Positions 1-4,994 of a DNA stretch of 8,177 bases are shown one piece after another. Where the stretch lies: contig JAGRAS010000055.1 of the NCBI GenBank assembly GCA_020434465.1, positions 1-8,177 of the forward strand, in the 5' to 3' direction. The notes beneath the pieces were generated by a model, which saw only the letters and a program-made list of their open reading frames with translations, was not told the origin of the DNA and searched no databases. Source of the DNA: Bdellovibrionales bacterium (GTDB lineage Bacteria; Bdellovibrionota; UBA2361; JAGRAS01). How positions within the stretch are numbered: the stretch's first letter is position 1; each line of letters opens with the position of its first letter. The position numbers and the translations under genes are program-made.

Positions 1-488
1 TAAACGTATAGTGAAGAGCCTAGGCCAAGCTGCTTGTCGGTTAAAGTTTCTCTTCTATAGGCATCAACTAAAATATCTTGAGTTGCACTAAAAAAAGCAA
101 TCCATATTGCAAATACTCCAACCCAAGTTATGTTAGACTTAGGTGTATTCATACCCATTAGAGCAATTCCAATGACAAGCAATATTTGAGAAATGATAAG
201 CCAACCTTTTCTTCTTCCGAAAATTGGCGGCATGTATCTATCTAGAAAAGGTGCCCATAAAAATTTAAGAGTGTACGGCAAGCCTGCAAAGGCAAAAAAA
301 CCTATTGTTGTAAGATCAACTCCCTCCTCTCTTAGCCAGGTCTTTAAAGTTGTTTTCGTTAGTAACAAGGGAAAACCGGAAGCGATGCCCATAAATAAAG
401 CGATTAGCATCTCTTTTGAGGCTAAAGCACTTCTAAACTCTTTGCTTACTGTGCTTATTTGAGCGTTAATACTTCTTAAAAAAGCCAT
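1..488 (-). CDS. ampG: AmpG-type muropeptide permease, N-terminal 162 residues (3' end outside the window)
   Basis: This is an inner-membrane major facilitator family transporter that imports GlcNAc-anhydroMurNAc peptides from the periplasm for cell-wall recycling. The frame is open from ATG at 488 to the window edge. Residues 27-43 form a first membrane helix with the AmpG signature GIASGFPLLLT. Residues 62-97 contain TIGFF, GLPYTLKFLWAP, then DRYMPP and GRRKGW, which closely follow E. coli AmpG as I remember it. A further helix at 98-113 and SATQDILVDAYR at 134-145 continue the match. Roughly the first third of the protein is present. The short upstream TAGAG is a weak ribosome site; an internal Met27 after AAAGAG is possible but would remove the usual cytoplasmic lead. 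It diverges from fliN. Rickettsia-like genomes carry several AmpG paralogues, so the exact substrate is inferred from family only. Confidence 0.93.
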   Translation of the reverse strand, partial: MAFLRSINAQISTVSKEFRSALASKEMLIALFMGIASGFPLLLTKTTLKTWLREEGVDLTTIGFFAFAGLPYTLKFLWAPFLDRYMPPIFGRRKGWLIISQILLVIGIALMGMNTPKSNITWVGVFAIWIAFFSATQDILVDAYRRETLTDKQLGLGSSLYV

Positions 489-509
489 CTCTCTATTTAA
501 CAGCCTGTA

Positions 510-518
510 ATTATTGCA
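510..518 (-). promoter_or_regulatory. Candidate extended -10 for ampG
   Basis: On the minus strand this reads TGCAATAAT, an extended -10 (TGn plus five of six bases of TATAAT). It lies about 22 bases upstream of the ampG start, which would give a leader of about 15 bases. The only -35-like hexamer (TTGATA) lies too far upstream for a good fit. The region is very AT-rich, so chance is a real alternative. Confidence 0.3.
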
Positions 519-532
519 TAAATTTAAAAAAA

Positions 533-551
533 ATCTATCAAAATCATAGAT
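533..551. repeat. Small dyad in the ampG-fliN divergent region, possible operator
   Basis: The arms ATCTAT (533-538) and ATAGAT (546-551) are perfect 6-base inverted repeats separated by 7 bases. One arm falls where the -35 box of the candidate ampG promoter would sit, a usual operator position. With six base pairs in AT-rich DNA this may be chance. No regulator gene is adjacent. Confidence 0.22.
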
Positions 552-596
552 ACTTAAGCTAAATCTCTTGCATCTTAACCTATGACCTAATTTTTG

Positions 597-602
597 AAAG
601 GA
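597..602 (+). promoter_or_regulatory. Shine-Dalgarno of fliN (decides the start)
   Basis: AAAGGA lies six bases before the ATG at 609. The in-frame TTG at 594 overlaps this site and has no ribosome site of its own, so translation should begin at 609. Confidence 0.75.
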
Positions 603-608
603 TCAAAG

Positions 609-911
609 ATGTCCGACGATCAGGAAGCCTATGCTAAGGCCATGGAGGCCGCCAATAATTCACTAAACTTTGTAAGTGATATTGAACTTAACATTGGGGT
701 TGAGTTAGGCAGAACAGAAATACAGATTGAAAAAGTTCTCAATTTAAAAAAGGGAAATGTTCTGGAAGTAAATAAACTTTCAGGAGAGCCTCTTGATGTT
801 AGAAGCAATGGAAGATTAGTTGCCAGAGGTGAAGCTGTAATAGTTAACGAAAAGTTTGGTATAAGGATTACTCAAATAGTATCGCCAGAAGGTTCCGACG
901 ATATTTATTAA
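609..911 (+). CDS. fliN: Flagellar motor switch protein FliN
   Basis: FliN forms the bottom of the cytoplasmic C-ring of the flagellar motor, where with FliM and FliG it sets rotation direction and helps gate export. The 100-residue product has a short acidic, Ala-rich head (1-20) followed by one complete SpoA domain. Diagnostic blocks are DIELNIGVELGRTEI (24-38), LSGEPLDV (57-64) and NGRLVARGEAVIVNE (67-81), followed by KFGIRIT (82-88), very close to E. coli FliN 'VELGRT... GEPLDI... NGYLIAQGE... YGVRIT'. The length is near the short form of the family. A type III secretion SctQ C-terminal domain is the main alternative, but such proteins are usually longer and sit in secretion clusters. The odd point is context: no fliM, fliO, fliP or other flagellar gene is next to it, and it appears monocistronic between ampG and convergent apaG. 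The start at 609 is chosen for its AAAGGA site. Confidence 0.93.
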   Translation: MSDDQEAYAKAMEAANNSLNFVSDIELNIGVELGRTEIQIEKVLNLKKGNVLEVNKLSGEPLDVRSNGRLVARGEAVIVNEKFGIRITQIVSPEGSDDIY

Positions 912-925
912 GAAAATCTAAAATT

Positions 926-1333
926 TTAATTCACAATATCTAAGCATATCAAATCAAAACGCGGAATTTTAACATCAAAAAACTCGCCGTTTTCATTCTG
1001 GAATGTATATGTTCCATGCATTGAGCCATGAACATCATCTATAGTAGAACCACTACCATACTGAAAACTATCGCCTGGATTTAGAACTGGTTGTAAACCT
1101 ATAACCCCTTCCCCTTTTACATCAGCAAATTGTATTCCTCCTGAGAACACTATCCAATGCCTGTTAATTAGCTGCACAGTATCAGAGCCCAAATTCTCAA
1201 TTGTTACATTGTAACTAAACGCGTAAACATTATTTTTTGGATCTGAGTGTTCAGTTAAATATTCAGGGACAACCGTAATCTTTATGTGATTAGTGATTAA
1301 ACTGTAGCCCTCATCTGGTCTTAGATCAGTCAT
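926..1333 (-). CDS. apaG: ApaG / DUF525 domain protein
   Basis: ApaG is a small fibronectin-III-like beta-sandwich protein named for its neighbourhood to apaH in enterobacteria and linked there to cobalt and magnesium tolerance; its biochemical role is unsettled. The 135-residue product covers the whole domain: ITVVPEYL (19-26), YAFSYNVTIENLGSDTVQL (37-55), the RHW block (58-60), KGEGVIGLQPVLNPGDSFQY (73-92), and the closing GEFFDVKIPRFDL (116-128). E. coli ApaG has about 125 residues with the equivalent GEGVVGVQPLIAPGE and YQYTSG. Its stop lies 14 bases from the convergent fliN stop. It is the last of a minus-strand series after anmK and the terB-like gene, but a 130-base gap holding a hairpin may give it its own transcript. 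The ribosome site is weak (AGGTG about 10 bases before ATG). No apaH or ksgA is in view. Confidence 0.93.
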   Translation of the reverse strand: MTDLRPDEGYSLITNHIKITVVPEYLTEHSDPKNNVYAFSYNVTIENLGSDTVQLINRHWIVFSGGIQFADVKGEGVIGLQPVLNPGDSFQYGSGSTIDDVHGSMHGTYTFQNENGEFFDVKIPRFDLICLDIVN

Positions 1334-1375
1334 GATAAATCAACACCTAGCTCAAGACAGTTATTTTTGCAATAC

Positions 1376-1435
1376 ATATAGTCAGCGATATTTGGTTTTA
1401 CCGTTAGGTTTAATATCTACTGTCGCTGGCTATGT
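1376..1435. repeat. Imperfect 13-bp inverted repeat between the terB-like gene and apaG
   Basis: The arms at 1376-1388 and 1423-1435 pair over 13 positions with two G-T wobbles; the core is AGTCAGCGA against TCGCTGGCT, followed outward by ATAT against ATGT. The GC-rich core stands out in AT-rich surroundings. A second pairing, GATATT (1387-1392) with AATATC (1412-1417), shares bases with the first arm, so the transcript could adopt alternative folds. There is no uridine tract on either strand, which argues against a simple intrinsic terminator. It lies between two genes on the minus strand and would be in the leader or intercistronic RNA of apaG. It could be an RNA processing or stabilising element, or a remnant of a small dispersed repeat. 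Confidence 0.55.
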
Positions 1436-1463
1436 TACTCAATAACAATCAAATAATCCTGGT

Positions 1464-1946
1464 TTAAATCTTAGCTTTTTCAGCCAGATTTCTGGCTTCT
1501 TCAGCATCTACATTATCAAGCCTTAAGCGAAATTTTAAATTATTAACATATTTTTTTTCAAAAACATCAATTTTTTCATCAATAATTATTATTCGCCAAA
1601 CCATTGCTAATAATTTTTTCTTTTGAGCTTTGCTAAAATTCTCACAAATACCATGCATAAGTTTTTCAACAACTTCTTCATCATCTCTAGCTTCAACTGC
1701 AATTTCAATTAATTGAGGAAGTTTTTCTTCTGGAACTTTAAATTCTTTTTTGAGTAATCTACAAATTTCTTCAGCTTCTTTTGGATGGATATCTTTATCA
1801 GCACCAGCAACATCAATTAAAATTACCGCAGCAGCAAGTAAGAGCTCATCTTCTGCAAGCGTGCCAGTAGAACTAGAAATATTCGCTCGTTGTGTTATTT
1901 TTTTCTTAAAAAAAGAAAAAATATTTCGTAGTAGGCTAAACTTCAT
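1464..1946 (-). CDS. TerB-like (COG4103-type) helical protein
   Basis: This 160-residue protein resembles the stand-alone TerB-like family, an all-helical acidic fold related to the tellurite-resistance protein TerB that is thought to bind divalent metal; its function in most bacteria is unknown. A basic, Phe-rich head (1-20, with FFKKK) precedes two copies of the TerB acidic helix-turn motif: VAGADKDIHPKEAEEI (46-61) and IIIIDEKIDVFEKKYV (119-134). Between them a charged stretch (83-95) and FSKAQKKKLLAMVWRI (104-119) match the family's 'F....R..L...LWRVA' pattern. There is no signal peptide or clear membrane helix; the amphipathic head could touch the membrane. Its ATG lies 7 bases after the anmK stop with no Shine-Dalgarno in front, so translational coupling to anmK is likely. 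Nothing in the neighbourhood indicates a tellurite role, and it should not be annotated as tellurite resistance on this evidence. Confidence 0.8.
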   Translation of the reverse strand: MKFSLLRNIFSFFKKKITQRANISSSTGTLAEDELLLAAAVILIDVAGADKDIHPKEAEEICRLLKKEFKVPEEKLPQLIEIAVEARDDEEVVEKLMHGICENFSKAQKKKLLAMVWRIIIIDEKIDVFEKKYVNNLKFRLRLDNVDAEEARNLAEKAKI

Positions 1947-1953
1947 TAAATAA

Positions 1954-3225
1954 CTAATTAACTAAATTAGGTTCTGCAAGCAAGCCTCCAGTAGTGGGCT
2001 TAGGAACTCCTGTGGTTTCAGGTATGCTTATTGGAAGTTTTTTTAATGATCGTACAGCTAAATATGCAAATAGCTGCGCCTCTAAGGCATCACCACTCCA
2101 ATTTACTTCATCTGCATTGAGCACCTTTGCATTTTCTCCGAATTTTTTTGCAAATTTTAATTTCAACTCTCTTAGAATCACAGGGTTTTTTCTTCCTCCA
2201 CCTGCAATAATCATTTTGTCTGGAATCTTATTTAAATCATAAAAAGCTAAAGATTCAATAATAAAATGAGCAGTCAAAGCAGCAAGTGTGGCACAAGCGT
2301 CTTTAGGGCTTAAATCAAAAATCTTTTGAGGGATAATACAGTCTCTAACATCTAATGATTTTGGAGGTGGAGATTTGATAAAGTTATTGGTATTTGGAAT
2401 TACAAAATTAGAAAACTCTACTAAATGATCTTCAAATACCTTCCCAGCAAGCCCAAGCTTACCATCAACATCACATTCTAAATCACATTTTAATTTTGTA
2501 TAAGCATCGATTAAGCAATTTCCTGGTCCTGTATCAAAAGCTCCAATAATTTCTTTCTCATTCATTATTGTCACATTAGAAATTCCACCTATGTTAACAA
2601 TTATTGATGGGATTAGTTGATCTCGCTTTGCAATTGCAAAATGATACAAAGGGGCAAATGGCGCACCTTGGCCTCCTGCTTTGATATCCTTACTTCTAAA
2701 ATCAAAAATAGTCCTAATATTTGTTTTTTCAGCTAGAAGCTCACCTAAGCCAAGTTGTATACTTTTCTTTTCACTTGGCCGATGAAAAATAGTCTGTCCG
2801 TGATAGCCAATTAAATCAATATTACTTGCTTCCAGCTTTGACTGACTTAAAAAACTTTCAACTGCGAAATAATGTAAAATTGTTGATAGATATTCAATCC
2901 CAGCAATCGAAAAATTATAACCTTTATCAGTAAGCATCCTTTTATAATTCTCAACTACTGTTGCATTAATCCCCTCTTTTTCAGCAAACTCGAGCAGTAA
3001 AAATTGCGGGATTTCTTCAAACTTATTTAGCTCTCCAGATGTTTTATTAACAAGATACTCAGCTAGATTAAGCAAAGTTTTTTCAGATTGATTATATGCG
3101 AAAAATGCTGAGGCAATTTCTTTAATAAAAAAATGCCCATCTGTTTCAATGTAAGCTAGGTCGATTCCATCCTTAGAGGTACCGCTCATTAAGCCAATAA
3201 CTTTTAACTTTGTGTTATTATCCAT
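1954..3225 (-). CDS. anmK: Anhydro-N-acetylmuramic acid kinase
   Basis: AnmK uses ATP to open the 1,6-anhydro ring of anhydro-MurNAc and yields MurNAc-6-phosphate, a cytoplasmic step of peptidoglycan recycling downstream of AmpG import. The sugar kinase/actin-like signature is complete: GLMSGTSKDGIDLA (11-24), GYHGQTIFHRP (140-150), DFRSKD then AGGQGAP (175-189), NIGGISNVT (211-219), AFDTGPGNCLID (229-240), AGGGRKNP (341-348) and GDALEAQLFAYLAVRSL (378-394). Asp231 in DTGPGN aligns with the proposed catalytic base of characterised enzymes. At 423 residues it is longer than the usual roughly 370; about 45 extra residues lie between the first phosphate loop and GYHGQT, in a helical stretch around 50-130. 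The tail (ETTGVPKPTTGG) resembles alphaproteobacterial AnmK. It heads the terB-apaG series, diverges from the NUDIX gene over 39 bases, and has no Shine-Dalgarno, only an A/T leader. Confidence 0.96.
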   Translation of the reverse strand: MDNNTKLKVIGLMSGTSKDGIDLAYIETDGHFFIKEIASAFFAYNQSEKTLLNLAEYLVNKTSGELNKFEEIPQFLLLEFAEKEGINATVVENYKRMLTDKGYNFSIAGIEYLSTILHYFAVESFLSQSKLEASNIDLIGYHGQTIFHRPSEKKSIQLGLGELLAEKTNIRTIFDFRSKDIKAGGQGAPFAPLYHFAIAKRDQLIPSIIVNIGGISNVTIMNEKEIIGAFDTGPGNCLIDAYTKLKCDLECDVDGKLGLAGKVFEDHLVEFSNFVIPNTNNFIKSPPPKSLDVRDCIIPQKIFDLSPKDACATLAALTAHFIIESLAFYDLNKIPDKMIIAGGGRKNPVILRELKLKFAKKFGENAKVLNADEVNWSGDALEAQLFAYLAVRSLKKLPISIPETTGVPKPTTGGLLAEPNLVN

Positions 3226-3264
3226 TTTTATTTTATTTTTATTAAAAACACGCTATGTAAAAGT

Positions 3265-3810
3265 ATGCACAGAAATCAAATAATTTCTTTATTGAACTCT
3301 TATTTAACATTATATCCAAAAGAATTAGATCTTGTTAATAGCTTTAAAGATTTTATAAATACCTATGATGACTGCTTTGAAAGAACCCAAGCTTTGGGAC
3401 ATCTTACAGCATCTGCATGCTTACTCAACTCAAATCTGGATTCAATGTTTCTCCTTTATCATAAAAAACTAAAAAAATGGCTTCAGCCTGGCGGCCATGC
3501 TGACGGTAACACTGATTTATTCTCAGTTGCACTTACAGAAGTACATGAAGAAACTGGGTTATGCGATCTCAATCCATTAATGCAGGGAATTTTTGATCTG
3601 GATATTCATCAAATACCTGCATTCAATGGGCAGTCAGCACATTTACACTATGATTGTCGTTTTCTGCTTAATACTAGCCTAGACAAATTTATGGCAAATA
3701 ATGAGTCAATTGATGCTGCTTGGGTAAAACTGGATGAAGTTAGTAAACTCACTTCAGAAGAATCAATCTTGCGTATGATTCGTAAAACCAAGGCTTTTTT
3801 GAATCGTTAA
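3265..3810 (+). CDS. NUDIX hydrolase
   Basis: NUDIX enzymes cleave nucleoside diphosphates linked to another moiety, using a metal held by the Nudix helix. This 181-residue protein has a helical lead (1-45), including DCFERTQALGH (36-46), typical of a widespread uncharacterised subfamily, then the hydrolase core. The Nudix box spans 77-99 (GHADGNTDLFSVALTEVHEETGL). The metal-binding EVxEE core is intact (Glu92, Glu95, Glu96), while the upstream Glu and the Arg of the classical consensus are Thr83 and Thr91. The following IFDLDIHQIPA (109-119) and HLHYDCRFLL (126-135) are further hallmarks of this subfamily as I recall it. The substrate cannot be read from sequence. The start has no Shine-Dalgarno, but MHRxQII at the N-terminus agrees with family starts. 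It is probably monocistronic, with a weak terminator candidate just downstream. Confidence 0.9.
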   Translation: MHRNQIISLLNSYLTLYPKELDLVNSFKDFINTYDDCFERTQALGHLTASACLLNSNLDSMFLLYHKKLKKWLQPGGHADGNTDLFSVALTEVHEETGLCDLNPLMQGIFDLDIHQIPAFNGQSAHLHYDCRFLLNTSLDKFMANNESIDAAWVKLDEVSKLTSEESILRMIRKTKAFLNR

Positions 3811-3815
3811 AAATT

Positions 3816-3836
3816 GATAAACATCGTTTGTTTTTT
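3816..3836 (+). terminator. Weak intrinsic terminator candidate after the NUDIX gene
   Basis: GATAAAC (3816-3822) pairs with GTTTGTT (3826-3832) around an ATC loop, with two G-T wobbles, and a T run continues to 3836. It starts six bases after the stop codon, which suits a terminator, but the stem has little GC content and would be only marginally stable. Confidence 0.3.
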
Positions 3837-4004
3837 ATTCTGAACAAGATCTATGTTTTTATCTAATTCTAGAAACTACCACATAAAATCTACGTCTTAA
3901 TATTTAATCATAGTAAAGTTTATAAGATTATATAAAGCTAGTTGAAAAATCAGATTTTAAGGAAAATATGGCCTTAATTTAGCTGGGTTCACCGCATGCT
4001 TTAT

Positions 4005-4013
4005 TGCTATAAT
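4005..4013 (+). promoter_or_regulatory. Perfect extended -10 promoter for the HDOD-manA pair
   Basis: TGCTATAAT is an extended -10 element (TGn) with a full consensus TATAAT at 4008-4013. No strong -35 sits 16-18 bases upstream (GGTTCA at 3986-3991 is poor), as is common for extended -10 promoters. Transcription would start near 4020, giving a leader of about 78 bases before the ATG at 4098. It lies inside the longest reading frame beginning at 3996, which argues that this frame is not translated from 3996. The rest of the 3811-4097 gap shows nothing coding. Confidence 0.6.
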
Positions 4014-4087
4014 CTGCAATTTCAAAGACTTGCTTTCTTTGTTAGGATAAATGGTTTAAGACAGATAAATAAGTATTTGTTCATAGA

Positions 4088-4092
4088 TAAGG
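4088..4092 (+). promoter_or_regulatory. Shine-Dalgarno of the HDOD gene (decides the start)
   Basis: TAAGG lies five bases before the ATG at 4098. The upstream in-frame ATG at 3996 has no such site. Confidence 0.65.
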
Positions 4093-4097
4093 TTATT

Positions 4098-4982
4098 ATG
4101 TCCCTAAGTGGTAATGAATCAACAGCAAAATCCAGTAAAGAAAGTAATAGCCCTCTTTCTGTGATTATCCCTGGATCTGAGCTAGTCATTAGCGAAACAA
4201 GAAAAATCGTAGGCGATACTGAAAAAAGACAAGATGCCGCAGCAGAGATTGCTCAAAAAGATCCAGTTATTGTTATGGAACTTTTAAAAACAGCAAATGC
4301 ACTTGCGTTTACTGAAGGTAAGCCACCCATCACAACTCCTCGTGGCGCAATTATTAGGCTTGGTGCAACAACAACTATCGAAGTCCTAGATAAGATAAAA
4401 GGGTTTCCAAAGCTTGCAAATCCGGATTTGAGTAAACTTTTAGAAGAAGTTAGAAATACCTGTGTAAAAATTGCTGAAACTGCAAAGCTTATTTCTGGAA
4501 TTAAAGCCCAGAATCTTGTTGAAGATTGCTACACTGCTGGCTTACTTTGTAACGTAGGAGAATTAATTGCCGTTATTCATTTAACTGAAAATTTTCTAAA
4601 AATTGTGCAAGAAAATAGTAACCGCAGTAAAGTTTTGTATCGCCTAGAAAAAGATCATAGTTTTGATATAGAAAAAATGAGTTCTTCATACTTGAAGCGA
4701 GCTGGAATACCTGAAGGAATTTTATTTGCAATTGATAAAGACATGCAAACTAAAACTCCAAATCGAGCTATTATGAAACTGATTATTGCATCCAGCATTG
4801 AATTGGTTATGGCATTTGAATCTATTCGTTGGGATAAAATCGCTCCTGACAAAAATCTTCCTCCAAAAAGTTCATTAAGAATGTTAAGCTTATCAGATTC
4901 CCAGTACGAATCTCTTTACGAAAGAGCCGGTGAAATACTTTTTAAATTAGATCCTGCAAAGGCTGAATTATACAAAAAATAG
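4098..4982 (+). CDS. HDOD-domain protein, probable signalling or regulatory role
   Basis: HDOD domains are catalytically degenerate relatives of HD phosphohydrolases, found in regulators of signalling, motility and stress; their ligand is usually unknown. The 294-residue product has a Ser-rich head (1-20), then the domain from about 25. Typical signatures are KDPVIVMELLKTANAL (54-69), which equates to the family 'DP.L...LL..ANSA', the ITTPRGAIIRLGATTTIEVL block (78-97) and AGLLCNVGEL (147-156). In active HD enzymes the last block reads AGLLHDIG; here the His-Asp pair is Cys-Asn, so metal-dependent hydrolysis is not expected. The C-terminal half (160-294) is helical and carries no second recognisable output domain. 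It has its own extended -10 promoter and is followed 12 bases later by manA. Whether the isomerase pairing is functional or incidental is unclear. The start is placed at 4098 rather than 3996 because of the TAAGG site and the promoter in between. Confidence 0.82.
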   Translation: MSLSGNESTAKSSKESNSPLSVIIPGSELVISETRKIVGDTEKRQDAAAEIAQKDPVIVMELLKTANALAFTEGKPPITTPRGAIIRLGATTTIEVLDKIKGFPKLANPDLSKLLEEVRNTCVKIAETAKLISGIKAQNLVEDCYTAGLLCNVGELIAVIHLTENFLKIVQENSNRSKVLYRLEKDHSFDIEKMSSSYLKRAGIPEGILFAIDKDMQTKTPNRAIMKLIIASSIELVMAFESIRWDKIAPDKNLPPKSSLRMLSLSDSQYESLYERAGEILFKLDPAKAELYKK

Positions 4983-4994
4983 GCTAAACCAATA

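Noticed and set aside
193..462. Open plus-strand frame of 89 codons
   Set aside because: It lies antisense to ampG, whose product matches the AmpG family over its full visible length; the frame has no ribosome site and no family-like motif.
594..608. TTG at 594 as the start of fliN, adding five residues
   Set aside because: It overlaps the AAAGGA site that serves the ATG at 609 and has no ribosome site of its own; the added residues do not belong to the FliN family.
560..608. Sigma-54 or sigma-28 flagellar promoter upstream of fliN
   Set aside because: TTGC is present but the paired GG ten bases upstream of its GC is missing, and no GCCGATAA-like -10 is visible.
919..928. Palindrome TAAAATTTTA between the fliN and apaG stops as a bidirectional terminator
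   Set aside because: There is no loop and no GC in the stem; a purely A/T palindrome of ten bases is expected by chance here.
3957..3977. TTAAGG...CCTTAA dyad followed by TTT as a terminator
   Set aside because: The stem is six pairs with a nine-base loop and only three T; it is about 150 bases beyond the NUDIX stop and too weak to call.
3996..4097. ATG at 3996 as the start of the HDOD protein, adding 34 residues
   Set aside because: No Shine-Dalgarno precedes it, the extended -10 promoter at 4005-4013 lies inside it, and the extra residues match nothing in the family.
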